A stretch of DNA of 64,000 nt, from contig NZ_JOMR01000001.1 in assembly GCF_000711195.1 (NCBI RefSeq), positions 496,001-560,000 on the forward strand. Direction: 5' to 3'. Under the pieces are notes generated by a model. That model searched no databases and had not been told where the DNA came from. It saw only the letters and a program-made list of their open reading frames with translations. Source of the DNA: Thiomicrospira pelophila DSM 1534. Lineage in GTDB: Bacteria; Pseudomonadota; Gammaproteobacteria; Thiomicrospirales; Thiomicrospiraceae. Made by a program: the position numbers and the translations under genes. Of the stretch, positions 27,828 to 35,610 are shown in pieces (position 1 is the stretch's first letter; the number at the start of each line of letters is the position of its first letter).

Positions 27828-27855
27828 TTTACATCCCCGCAAAACCCGCTATAAT
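27828..27855 (+). promoter_or_regulatory. Promoter of the tRNA-Ile(CAU) gene
   Basis: TTTACA (27828-27833) and a perfect TATAAT (27850-27855) with a 16-bp spacer. The predicted start (about 27862) falls at the first base of the rpoD terminator hairpin, so the tRNA precursor would begin with that hairpin. Confidence 0.65.
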
Positions 27856-27862
27856 AAGCGCA

Positions 27863-27894
27863 CTTAAACCACCAGGATTGGTGGTTTAAGTTTT
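27863..27894 (+). terminator. Intrinsic terminator of rpoD
   Basis: CTTAAACCACCA (27863-27874) pairs perfectly with TGGTGGTTTAAG (27879-27890), loop GGAT, followed by TTTT. Confidence 0.8.
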
Positions 27895-27911
27895 ATACAC
27901 CCTTCTCAAAG

Positions 27912-27988
27912 GGGCCCTTAGCTCAGCTGGTTAGAGCAAACGACTCATAATCGTTAGGTCCACGGTTCAAGTCCGTGAGGGCCCACCA
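27912..27988 (+). tRNA. ileX: tRNA-Ile with CAU anticodon (lysidine type)
   Basis: 77 nt with encoded CCA. Acceptor GGGCCCT pairs with AGGGCCC; D arm GCTCAGCTGGTTAGAGC; anticodon stem AACGA/TCGTT with loop CTCATAA (CAU at 27946-27948); T arm CACGG-TTCAAGT-CCGTG. The body (TTAGCTCAG, CGACTCATAATCG, GGTTCAAGTCC) resembles E. coli ileX rather than a methionine tRNA, so it should need TilS to read AUA. Its 3' 41 nt plus 3 downstream bases recur at 29882-29925. Confidence 0.9.
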
Positions 27989-27991
27989 TTT
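27948..27991 (+). repeat. Left attachment repeat
   Basis: 44 bp from the third anticodon base through the CCA end plus TTT. Identical to 29882-29925. Confidence 0.88.
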
Positions 27992-28266
27992 AAACCAATT
28001 TTTTACTTCTGAATAGGTCGTTAAGATCGTTTACAGCGAAGTCATAAATTTCAGGTGCTTTTCGATTTCTAGTTTTTTTTCATAACTACATTTAGGTGGT
28101 CAATTTCATTTTGCCACTACATAATTGACCCGATAAAATTGATATAAGATTGTGATAGAAAACGATGGCAATTCAGAAAGTTTTATAATGGAATGATATT
28201 TAAGGGTTTATCAAAAATTAATTCTTGCACAAAGATTCTCAGGCAAAGCAAATTTTAAAGGTACTT

Positions 28267-29532
28267 ATGAGGTATGTTCTGAAACATTGGCGCGGTGATC
28301 TGCCATTGGCTATTTCTTTTTGGGTGAATTTTGTCCTCATTAATTTGATTTTCCAAGTTTTTGAAATTTGGCTTGTAAATACAGCCTCATTCGAACATCC
28401 CGTAATTTCATCGCGTTTTACAATTTTATTTATCGCATTTTTGTTGTTATTCATTTACCCATGGCAAATAGTAGGGCTTTGGCGATCCTCTTCGAATTAT
28501 GTCGAGGAAAATAAAGTTTTTTGGCCACGAATTGTTCAGTTTTTAATTGTTGTGGGCGTCTTAGCTACGTTAGGAAACCTCGTTTCTTCGATGCAGCTTT
28601 ATAAAGATTTGTTTAAAGTTGGTTTTCTTAATGATAGGTTTGAGTATAACGTTAAATTAATTAACGATCATAATTTGATGCACTTAGAAGGTGGATTTGG
28701 CTTTGGAGTGTCAAAAGAGGTCGACAGACTTTTGAAAGAAAACCAAAATGTTAAAGGCATTATATTGGATAGTTCAGGTGGGAGGGTTTATGAGGGAAGA
28801 GAACTCTCAAAGCTTATCTTAACGTATGGGTTGGATACCTATTCAATAAAAGGATGTTATTCATCATGTGTAGTAGCATTTATTTCCGGTAATAGGCGTT
28901 ATCTTGCTGTTGGTGCGAATTTAGGGTTTCATCAATATTCTTCCGAATTTAAAAGTTTAGAGCGTGAATTTAATATAGAAGTTGAGCAGTCAAAGGATTT
29001 ATCATTTTTCAAACAGCGAGGTGTTTCACAAGCCTTTTTAGATAAGGTCTACATTGCCAGCTCTGATGAGTTTTGGTTTCCGAGTAGTAATGAAATGATT
29101 TCTGCAGGGTTTATTCATGAGTTGTTTCACCCTTCATTTTTCAATTCAGCTCAGTCAGTCTCAAAAATTTCAATAGAAAATCCAGAAATGATCCCGATGG
29201 AAGATTTGATAGAAGGGTTTAAATATGCAGCTAAGCAACTTAAAAGAAATTTGCCAATGATGATTGATGAGCACACTAGACTGGATAATGTATCGGTTGG
29301 TCCTGGGCCAAGAATTGTTTACGAATACATGTTTCCCAACTTTTTCCTCAGTGGTGTTGATGTTGATTTAACGCACTCAAACTTAAAAAAAGAGGCGGTG
29401 AAAAATGCATGTAGTAATCCTGAGATAAAAAAGTCTTTACAGTCTGGAGGTATTTTGGAGTATTCGTATTCAACTACCGATGGTCACGAAATTTCTAGCT
29501 TTGAGGTGGAACGAAAGACTTGCGGCTTCTAA
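28267..29532 (+). CDS. ClpP-like membrane-anchored putative serine protease (COG3904-like)
   Basis: 421 residues from the ATG at 28267, which has an AAAGG-type ribosome site; a TTG 14 codons upstream is open but poorly placed. Three membrane segments (about 12-37, 52-72 and 89-107) precede a crotonase/ClpP-like domain with GIILDSSGGRVYEGRELS, then GCYSSCVVAFISG (putative nucleophile Ser about 199-200) and LGFHQY (putative His about 222). This pattern matches periplasmic COG3904-type ClpP-fold proteins. It is the only cargo gene of the tRNA-integrated element. Substrate unknown; defence or stress roles are speculation. Confidence 0.65.
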   Translation: MRYVLKHWRGDLPLAISFWVNFVLINLIFQVFEIWLVNTASFEHPVISSRFTILFIAFLLLFIYPWQIVGLWRSSSNYVEENKVFWPRIVQFLIVVGVLATLGNLVSSMQLYKDLFKVGFLNDRFEYNVKLINDHNLMHLEGGFGFGVSKEVDRLLKENQNVKGIILDSSGGRVYEGRELSKLILTYGLDTYSIKGCYSSCVVAFISGNRRYLAVGANLGFHQYSSEFKSLEREFNIEVEQSKDLSFFKQRGVSQAFLDKVYIASSDEFWFPSSNEMISAGFIHELFHPSFFNSAQSVSKISIENPEMIPMEDLIEGFKYAAKQLKRNLPMMIDEHTRLDNVSVGPGPRIVYEYMFPNFFLSGVDVDLTHSNLKKEAVKNACSNPEIKKSLQSGGILEYSYSTTDGHEISSFEVERKTCGF

Positions 29533-29671
29533 AAGTTTTTTATTTGAAGAAAACGTTGCGACGATCCAATTAAGTTAACAAGCTTGCTTGCAAAGTGGTG
29601 AAGTAGATCATGAAACGAAACTCCTCAATTTTGGCTTTTTTTGAACTCGGCTTCCGAATCCCTTTTTAATA

Positions 29672-29851
29672 TCAATAAACGGTATGGTGGATTTTTTCTA
29701 GTTTGACTGTTCTTGTCATTTGTGGAGAGTTGATAAGGCTTTTTGATTTACTATTTTCACCGGTAATTTTGATGACTTTGATAATGCGGTCTACTTTTTG
29801 CCATTCGATTGATAAAATCTCACGCTGGCGCATACTTGTATTCATTGACAT
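29672..29851 (-). pseudogene. Tyrosine recombinase (phage integrase) remnant
   Basis: An open frame of 59 codons starts MSMNTSMRQREILSIEWQKV, which matches the Arg-I region of tyrosine recombinases (TGMRxxEIlxLxWxxVD). After about 35 residues the similarity fades, and the usual HxxR and Tyr motifs are absent. In-frame stops lie just upstream. It is next to the right attachment repeat, where an integrase is expected. Read as the decayed integrase of the element. Confidence 0.6.
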
Positions 29852-29881
29852 TTTTTCGGCTTAGCTTTACTTCTCGATCAC

Positions 29882-29925
29882 TAATCGTTAGGTCCACGGT
29901 TCAAGTCCGTGAGGGCCCACCATTT
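29882..29925 (+). repeat. Right attachment repeat (partial tRNA copy)
   Basis: Exact 44-bp copy of the tRNA-Ile 3' half. It lacks the 5' half and is not a functional tRNA. Confidence 0.88.
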
Positions 29926-30037
29926 TATCGTTACACTTCTATATTGATTTTCGAAAAGCTAGGGTGGCCGCGTTGACAAGGCTTAGCCTTTGCTAGAGAA
30001 TTGAAGATCAATTTCAATGTTTATTTAAAGGCATTCA

Positions 30038-30883
30038 ATGCGTCTTTTACCTTTATTATTTGGTTTATTGTTTTTTGTTACTGGCTGCTCTGTGCTGCAA
30101 AAAAATATTCAAAAACCGAGCGCAGAACTTGCTGGTGTAGAGCTTAGTGCGCTGGACTTTGAGAGTGCAACTTTGGTTATGCTGGTTGATGTGAAAAACC
30201 CTAACCCTGTTTCGGTGCCTCTTAAAGGCTTCGATTATGCACTGGATGTGATGAAAGCACCTTTTTTGAGTGGAGAAAACCACCAGAAGAAAATGCTTAA
30301 TGCGCAATCTACTACACGTATCCAGATACCTATCAAAGTTCCGTTTGCTCAAGTGTTTGACACGGTCAAAAATGCTTCGGGTAAAAATGAAGTGCCTTTT
30401 GGGTTGCAAGCGACTGTGATCTTGGACTTGCCGATCCTGGGGGCGACGCACTTAAAACTTAATCATGAAGGTATGCTTCCAATACCGAGGTTACCGAAGT
30501 TATCGGTTGATCGCATTGAAGTTAAGAATATTTCACTAGTCTCTGTGGACTTGAATATCCAGCTAATGCTGCATAATCCGAATGTGTTTGATGTCAAACT
30601 CGAGCAATTAAACTATGAATTACTGGTGAGCGGTAAACCCTGGCTGAATAGTCGTCAGGATAAGATTGTGACGGCGAAAGCGGGCCAAGATGTGATGATC
30701 AATCTTCCGGTGAGCGCTAGCTTTAAAGATATTGGTCTTTCGTTTTACCGTCAGTTAGTGAATCAGTCGGACGCATTTAACTATCGTATTGTTGGCCGTT
30801 CTTCAATAAAAGCGTTGCACCCTTTACTCGGTGAAGTTGATATTCCATTGGATTTGAATGGGCGAATGGTTCAGACAAATTAA
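30038..30883 (+). CDS. LEA type 2 (WHy domain) lipoprotein
   Basis: 281 residues with a lipobox (FFVTGC at about 12-17) and two successive LEA14/WHy-like beta domains: DVKNPNPVSVPLKGFDYAL (about 50-70) and LMLHNPNVFDVKLEQLNYELL (about 175-195), each with the NPN motif. Such proteins are linked with desiccation or envelope stress. It starts shortly after the integrated element; the ribosome site AAAGG is near. It may be co-transcribed with the DUF423 gene 40 bp downstream. Confidence 0.8.
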   Translation: MRLLPLLFGLLFFVTGCSVLQKNIQKPSAELAGVELSALDFESATLVMLVDVKNPNPVSVPLKGFDYALDVMKAPFLSGENHQKKMLNAQSTTRIQIPIKVPFAQVFDTVKNASGKNEVPFGLQATVILDLPILGATHLKLNHEGMLPIPRLPKLSVDRIEVKNISLVSVDLNIQLMLHNPNVFDVKLEQLNYELLVSGKPWLNSRQDKIVTAKAGQDVMINLPVSASFKDIGLSFYRQLVNQSDAFNYRIVGRSSIKALHPLLGEVDIPLDLNGRMVQTN

Positions 30884-30922
30884 GTCATTTAATTCTTGGT
30901 ACAAACAATAAAGGGCAATTCA

Positions 30923-31315
30923 ATGAAGGCAGAGCGCTGGTTAGCACTTTCGGCTGTTTTAATAATGCTAGCAGTGGGCTTAGGCGCGTTTGGGGCGCAT
31001 GGTTTGGAAAAGCTTATTAGCGCGAAACAAATGGAAACTTGGCAGACTGCGGTGCTTTATCATTTCGTACACGGATTGGCTTTGTTGGGGTTAAGTTTGG
31101 CCTCTTTGATCAAGCCGACGTTGGCATTTCGTGGGGTTAAAGCTGGTATATTGCTCGGCTTGGTTTTGTTCTCAGGCAGTTTGTATATGTGGGTGTTAAC
31201 GGGTTGGCCGTGGTTGGTGTTTTTAACGCCAATGGGTGGTGTGATCTGGTTAGCTGTTTGGTCTGGCTTGGCTTACCAGGCCTGGAGCTTATCCCGTCAT
31301 CAGAAACCGAATTAG
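30923..31315 (+). CDS. DUF423 inner-membrane protein
   Basis: 130 residues with four membrane segments. The N-terminus LGAFGAHGLEKLI and YHFVHGLALL are the family hallmarks. Function unknown. The ATG at 30923 follows AAAGGG; a TTG nine codons upstream is also open. The C-terminal tail has an iterated palindrome read as YQAWSL. Confidence 0.85.
   Translation: MKAERWLALSAVLIMLAVGLGAFGAHGLEKLISAKQMETWQTAVLYHFVHGLALLGLSLASLIKPTLAFRGVKAGILLGLVLFSGSLYMWVLTGWPWLVFLTPMGGVIWLAVWSGLAYQAWSLSRHQKPN
31276..31285. repeat. Iterated palindrome copy 8 (10 bp)
   Basis: CCAGGCCTGG core in the DUF423 gene, flanked by A on both sides; read as QAW. Confidence 0.8.
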
Positions 31316-31327
31316 AGGGAATATATT

Positions 31328-31978
31328 ATGTACGCAAAATCACAGATTGAACAAATCGTGGCCATGCAAATTTTGTTGAACGAACGTACTGTTCCGAATT
31401 GGATGGCGCATGACTTGGATTGGGATAGCGCAGTCCTGGTTGAAGCTGCAGAAGCAATTGATTCGACCGATTGGAAGTGGTGGAAGCACGGCGAAACCGA
31501 TATGGCAAATTTACGCGTTGAGGCGGTGGATTTATTGCACTTTCTAATTTCGAAAGCCTTAAAACAGTATCGCGATACGGATTTTGTGGTGAAAACCATC
31601 TTGGAACTGATTGAGCATAAAGGGTCAACTTCGTTGTCTTATGTCGATTGGCTTAAACAAGTGGCGCTTTATACGCTAGAAAATAAAGTGATCAAGGCTT
31701 TGCAAGCCTTGTTTGGATTGTTTGATCAGTTGGAAATGGATTTAACGGCTGTTCATCAAGCTTACATGACTAAAAACCTATTGAACCATTATCGCCAAGA
31801 GCGTGGATACAAAGATGCCGATGGCGATTATTTGAAACTGATTGATGGCGAAGAAGACAATGTTGTTTTTGCACGCTTAGTTGCCAGTTTGGGGGAGGAG
31901 GTTTTGGATATCGAATTGTTACGCGCAACTTTATTTAAGGCCATGGATCAAGCCGTAGCAAAAGCGAGACAGGCTTAA
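31328..31978 (+). CDS. Dimeric all-alpha dUTP diphosphatase
   Basis: 216 residues of the dUTPase_2 / MazG-like all-alpha NTP pyrophosphatase type: EAAEAIDSTDWKWWKHG holds the Mg2+-binding acidic residues, and NLRVEAVDLLHFLIS the second metal site. It hydrolyses dUTP to dUMP, feeding the ThyA reaction and keeping uracil out of DNA. It is unrelated to trimeric Dut and is more common in phages, kinetoplastids and some bacteria. A GAGGGA ribosome site precedes the start. Confidence 0.85.
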   Translation: MYAKSQIEQIVAMQILLNERTVPNWMAHDLDWDSAVLVEAAEAIDSTDWKWWKHGETDMANLRVEAVDLLHFLISKALKQYRDTDFVVKTILELIEHKGSTSLSYVDWLKQVALYTLENKVIKALQALFGLFDQLEMDLTAVHQAYMTKNLLNHYRQERGYKDADGDYLKLIDGEEDNVVFARLVASLGEEVLDIELLRATLFKAMDQAVAKARQA

Positions 31979-32106
31979 AATAAGGTTTGTTTTAATCGTT
32001 GGTAAACTGGATTTGTGAAACCTTTGTGGAGCCCGCATTCTGTGTGATGATTTGCCTACGCTTAGCGATAGAATAAGTCTTTTTTGGTATTAAAAGGCTT
32101 TTTATT

Positions 32107-33396
32107 ATGCATGCCTGGCTTAGTTATTTTGTTTTATTCTGTATTCCATTTTCGGCTGTTCAGGCCGAAGATTTGTACTTGCCTTTTAGTAATGATGAGA
32201 TCAATGTTAGTCAATATCCAAATGCGCAGGCCGAATGGCGTATTGTTTGGCTGCATTCTCAATCCGACCGTGTTTTGTCTTGGGAATATACGCTTTTAAA
32301 TCAGTTACAACAGAATGGTTTTGAGGTTTGGGCAACGGATATCTTAGGTTCGTTGTTTTTAACCCGCACGGCTGGCTCGGTGCGTGGTTTATCGGGTGAA
32401 TCAGTGGCGACGGTTTTAGAAGCGGCACAACAAGCTTCCAATGCTGACGGCAAGCCCATTATTTTGGTAGCGGCGGATCGCATGGCGAATGCCGCATTAA
32501 AAGGCGTGCGAAGCTGGCAGTCACATAACCTAGAACAGCCCACTGATTTCAAAGGTAGTATTTTTTTATTCCCCAATTTATATACAAGCCGCCCGATTGC
32601 GGGCAAAGCGCCTAACTGGGAAGACGTGGTTAATTTAAACCAAGCACCGGTGATGATTTTGCAGCCAGAGCAGGGGGTGCACCGTTGGTATTTGGGCGAC
32701 TTGATGCAAAGCTTGTCGTCACAGCATGCACCCGTTTATGGTTGGATTTTGCCGGGGGTAAAGGATTATTTTTATAACCCATTTGCGAAACAAAAAACTG
32801 ACGCTGAACAGGCGATGACTGAGCAAATGCCAAAGTTGTTAAGATTGTCGGCACAACGTTTGGCGTCGCAAGCTTCTAGTCGTCACCCAATTGAACAACC
32901 CGTTTTGAACGACTTGGCTGAATCGGATTCTCGCGCTTCTCATGGTATGCCCAAGTTACATGAGTTTAATGAGTTAAAGCCATCACCAGGCCTGGTAGGT
33001 AAAACTTTTGAAGGCGAAACACTTAATTTGGCAGATATAAGGGGTGATGTCGTATTGGTCAACTTTTGGGCGACTTGGTGTCCGCCTTGTGTGACTGAAA
33101 TCCCGTCGATGAATCGGTTGCTGGCTAAGTATCGTGATCAAGGTTTACAGATTCTATCGGTCGATTTCCAACAAAGTGCCGAAGAAATTGCCAAGTTTTC
33201 TGAACGCGTTCCAGTGGATTATCCGATTGTGTTAGACCAAGATGGTCGAATTTCTAAAGATTGGGGGGTATTTTCATTTCCTACCACCTTTGTTGTTGAT
33301 CGTCAGGGGCGAGTCCGCTACAGTTTAAACCAAGGTGTAGAGTGGGATGTGCCCGAGTTTGAAGCTCCCTTAAAAGCCTTATTAAATGAACCTTAA
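32107..33396 (+). CDS. Hydrolase-like domain fused to a TlpA-type thioredoxin
   Basis: 429 residues. A signal peptide (about 1-20, ending VQA) is followed by an alpha/beta-hydrolase-like region (about 40-250), in which IILVAADRMA occupies the nucleophile-elbow position without a catalytic Ser. A linker (about 255-292) leads to a TlpA/ResA-like thioredoxin domain with WCPPC at 324-328 and the cis-Pro loop FSFPTTF. It should act in the periplasm as a disulfide reductase, for example in cytochrome c maturation. The iterated palindrome falls exactly at the domain junction, read as SPGLVG (PGLV at 294-297). Confidence 0.8.
   Translation: MHAWLSYFVLFCIPFSAVQAEDLYLPFSNDEINVSQYPNAQAEWRIVWLHSQSDRVLSWEYTLLNQLQQNGFEVWATDILGSLFLTRTAGSVRGLSGESVATVLEAAQQASNADGKPIILVAADRMANAALKGVRSWQSHNLEQPTDFKGSIFLFPNLYTSRPIAGKAPNWEDVVNLNQAPVMILQPEQGVHRWYLGDLMQSLSSQHAPVYGWILPGVKDYFYNPFAKQKTDAEQAMTEQMPKLLRLSAQRLASQASSRHPIEQPVLNDLAESDSRASHGMPKLHEFNELKPSPGLVGKTFEGETLNLADIRGDVVLVNFWATWCPPCVTEIPSMNRLLAKYRDQGLQILSVDFQQSAEEIAKFSERVPVDYPIVLDQDGRISKDWGVFSFPTTFVVDRQGRVRYSLNQGVEWDVPEFEAPLKALLNEP
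32985..32996. repeat. Iterated palindrome copy 9 (12 bp)
   Basis: Perfect ACCAGGCCTGGT at the interdomain junction of the TlpA fusion gene; read as PGLV. Confidence 0.9.
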
Positions 33397-33415
33397 TCAT
33401 AAAGAATGGAACGCC

Positions 33416-33823
33416 ATGTCGGAATCTGCTTCACATCGCTTAACTGGCTTTAGTTTTTTAGGTTTGATTACGCTGTTGTTGGCTTACCAGCTAATCGGCG
33501 AAATTATTGTGCGTTTTTTAGACTGGCCCATTCCAGGGCCAGTCATTGGCATGTTTTTACTGTTTATCAGTTTGCTATTTCATCCAGGCTGGGCGACTCG
33601 TTGGACTGAGCCATCACAACATTTTCTACGTTATTTATCGCTGTTTTTTGTGCCCGCCGGGGTAGGTGTGATGCTGCACCTAACCCGGGTGGGTGAACAA
33701 TGGTTAGCCATCGCGGTCGCGTTAGTGATTAGCACGCTGGTTAGTCTCGTGGTGACGGCAGGGGTAATGTTGCTACTAATGCGTTTGAGGGCGCGTATTT
33801 CAGGGGCGAAACAGCATGACTAA
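33416..33823 (+). CDS. lrgA: CidA/LrgA family holin-like protein
   Basis: 135 residues, four membrane segments, with PIPGPVIGMFLLFISLL and FFVPAGVGVMLHL, the LrgA/CidA signatures. It works with LrgB; the pair is implicated in murein hydrolase export control and, in some bacteria, small-molecule transport. The ATG at 33416 has a GGA ribosome site; an ATG ten codons upstream would overlap the preceding gene. Confidence 0.88.
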   Translation: MSESASHRLTGFSFLGLITLLLAYQLIGEIIVRFLDWPIPGPVIGMFLLFISLLFHPGWATRWTEPSQHFLRYLSLFFVPAGVGVMLHLTRVGEQWLAIAVALVISTLVSLVVTAGVMLLLMRLRARISGAKQHD

Positions 33824-34529
33824 GGTTGAAGATATATGGGTATATTTAGCGGCAAGCCCTTTATTTGGATTGGTATTAACCTTGGTGTTTTTTCAAATTG
33901 CCCAAACGATTTATCGCCACTTTAATCATCATCCCTTACTAAACCCAGTCGCTTTAAGTGTGCTCGGGATCATAGGTGTACTGGCCTTATTTGATATAAA
34001 TTACGAAACTTACTTTGAAGGGGCGCAGTTTATTCACTTTCTATTAGGTCCAGCAACGGTCGCGTTGGCGATTCCGTTATATCAATATCGCCATACGCTT
34101 AAAGAGCTGTGGTTTCCGATTATCATGGCGGCTTCTTTTGGTTTGGTTTTAGCGGGTTTAAGCGCGTTTTGGATTGCACAGAGCTTGGGTGCCAGTATTG
34201 AAACTATGTTATCGCTGGTACCGAAATCAGTGACGGCACCGGTGGCCATGGGGATTGCGGAGAAAAATGGCGGGGTCGCGACGTTGACGGCTGCATTTGT
34301 TGTCATTACCGGTATTCTGGGTGCGATGATGGCCACTTGGGTGTTTAAGTTAATGCGTTTGGAAGATGATCGAGTTAAAGGCGTTGCGATCGGGGTGAGC
34401 GCGCATGGTTTGGGTACGGCGAAAGCGTTTCAGTTGAGTGATCAAATGGGCGCATTCTCAGGACTGGCGATGGCTTTATCGGCGTTTATCGCGGCTTTGA
34501 TTTTACCTTGGATGATGGGGGCGCTTTAA
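33816..34529 (+). CDS. lrgB: LrgB/CidB family membrane protein
   Basis: 237-residue integral membrane partner of LrgA with LLGPATVALAIPLYQ, PKSVTAPVAMGIAEK and VKGVAIGVSAHGLGTAKAF, all family hallmarks. It overlaps lrgA by 8 bp. The gene ends just before two iterated palindromes in the gap to convergent dps. Confidence 0.92.
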   Translation: MTKVEDIWVYLAASPLFGLVLTLVFFQIAQTIYRHFNHHPLLNPVALSVLGIIGVLALFDINYETYFEGAQFIHFLLGPATVALAIPLYQYRHTLKELWFPIIMAASFGLVLAGLSAFWIAQSLGASIETMLSLVPKSVTAPVAMGIAEKNGGVATLTAAFVVITGILGAMMATWVFKLMRLEDDRVKGVAIGVSAHGLGTAKAFQLSDQMGAFSGLAMALSAFIAALILPWMMGAL

Positions 34530-34562
34530 GGGCGAGAAAGGTTGGGTAAGTAATAGAAATGG

Positions 34563-34580
34563 ACCACCAGGCCTGGTGGT
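34563..34580. repeat. Iterated palindrome copy 10 (18 bp), intergenic
   Basis: Perfect ACCACCAGGCCTGGTGGT in the gap between convergent lrgB and dps, first of a tandem pair. Confidence 0.92.
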
Positions 34581-34589
34581 TGTGAAAGC

Positions 34590-34601
34590 ACCAGGCCTGG
34601 T
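34590..34601. repeat. Iterated palindrome copy 11 (12 bp), intergenic
   Basis: Perfect ACCAGGCCTGGT nine bases after copy 10. The pair lies where a bidirectional terminator would be expected; no other hairpin is visible there. Confidence 0.92.
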
Positions 34602-34621
34602 TAATCTAAAAAGGATGTGGC

Positions 34622-35092
34622 TTATTTAGTGATTAAGCTACGTAACATCCAAGCATTTTTTTCATGAATCTGCATGCGTTGAGTTAATAGATCCACAGTA
34701 GGTTCATCATGCGCATCATCGGCAATCTTTATGATTTCGCGTGCGGTTTTGGTTACTGCTTCTTGACCTAGTACTAGGTTCTTAATCATCTGCTCTGCAT
34801 TTGGGTGACTGGTTTCTTCCTTGATCTGACTGATCTTCTGAAAGTCTTGAAACGAACCTGGTGCAAACTCACCTAATGAACGAATACGCTCGGCGATTTC
34901 ATCAACTGCGGTAAACAATTCCGTGTACTGTTCTTCAAACATTGTGTGCAATGCTTGGAACATCGGACCAGTTACGTTCCAGTGGTAATTATGGGTTTTC
35001 AAAAACAATAAATATGAATCAGCCAATAGGCGAGAAAGACCCTCTGCAATTTCTTTACGTTTTGGCTCGTTAATACCAATATTAATATCCAT
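34622..35092 (-). CDS. dps: Dps family ferritin-like DNA-protection protein
   Basis: 156 residues forming the Dps four-helix bundle. Ferroxidase ligands are visible: His in KTHNYHWNVTGPMF and the Asp/Glu in FTAVDEIAERIRSLGE. It oxidises and stores iron with peroxide and protects DNA. There is no lysine-rich N-terminal tail, so DNA binding may be weak. A strong AGGAG ribosome site is present. Convergent with lrgB. Confidence 0.93.
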   Translation of the reverse strand: MDINIGINEPKRKEIAEGLSRLLADSYLLFLKTHNYHWNVTGPMFQALHTMFEEQYTELFTAVDEIAERIRSLGEFAPGSFQDFQKISQIKEETSHPNAEQMIKNLVLGQEAVTKTAREIIKIADDAHDEPTVDLLTQRMQIHEKNAWMLRSLITK

Positions 35093-35254
35093 GCTCTTTC
35101 TCCTTGGTTTGTGATTAATTAGGTTAGCTCCAAACTAGAAGTGACCTTTTGTTAATTTCTATTCAACGATAGCATAGATTTTAATAGCTATTGTTTAAAA
35201 TTATCTAACAAAGTGTTTGGTTTTAACTATGGGTGAAAGGTGGTGCTGATAGAG

Positions 35255-35608
35255 TTACCAACTACCAAATGCATTTTTGGTCCAGTCCGGGTTGGCTTGC
35301 GCACTTAAAAAGGCGATCACATCAAACCGCATGGCGTGTGATTGATAGACCGGGTTTTTTAGTAGAAAATTTTGCGCACAGCGGTAAAGTCTTTGCTGCT
35401 TTTGAGTACTGATAAATTCATTCGGATGGCCAAAATTTTGGCTTTGACGGTATTTGACTTCAATAAAAACCAAACAATCTTGATCCAAGCCAATTAAATC
35501 CAGCTCGCCACCTTTGCAATAAAAATTTCGTGCCAGGATTTTGATTCCTTGTTCAACCAGAAACATTTCAGCTTGTTGTTCATAGTCTTGTCCAAGTTGC
35601 TTGCTCAT
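35255..35608 (-). CDS. yraN: YraN/UPF0102 nuclease-like protein
   Basis: 117 residues of UPF0102, a restriction-endonuclease-like fold: GKxYEQQAEMFLVEQGIKIL-type start, GGELDLIGLDQDCLVFIEVKYR with the D-x(n)-ExK active-site pattern, and RFDVIAF. It starts 2 bp after the lpoA stop, so it is translationally coupled. The lpoA-yraN pair opposite rsmI is conserved in gammaproteobacteria. Exact function is unknown. Confidence 0.92.
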   Translation of the reverse strand: MSKQLGQDYEQQAEMFLVEQGIKILARNFYCKGGELDLIGLDQDCLVFIEVKYRQSQNFGHPNEFISTQKQQRLYRCAQNFLLKNPVYQSHAMRFDVIAFLSAQANPDWTKNAFGSW

Positions 35609-35610
35609 AT

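Larger units (their letters stand above)
27948..29925. mobile_element. Small integrated element in tRNA-Ile 3' end
   Basis: A 44-bp direct repeat (27948-27991 and 29882-29925) duplicates the tRNA 3' half, the mark of tyrosine-recombinase integration. Between the repeats are one AT-rich cargo gene (28267-29532) and, next to the right repeat, a short fragment resembling a tyrosine recombinase (29672-29851, minus). No intact integrase remains, so the element is probably immobile now. Base use is visibly more AT-rich than the flanks. Confidence 0.8.

Noticed and set aside
28225-28266. TTG start for the ClpP-like cargo gene
   Set aside because: Its purine-rich stretch is about 20 bases away, whereas the ATG at 28267 has a well-spaced AAAGG.
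29882-29925. A second tRNA-Ile gene
   Set aside because: Only the 3' 44 bp are present; acceptor 5' strand, D arm and anticodon 5' stem are missing.
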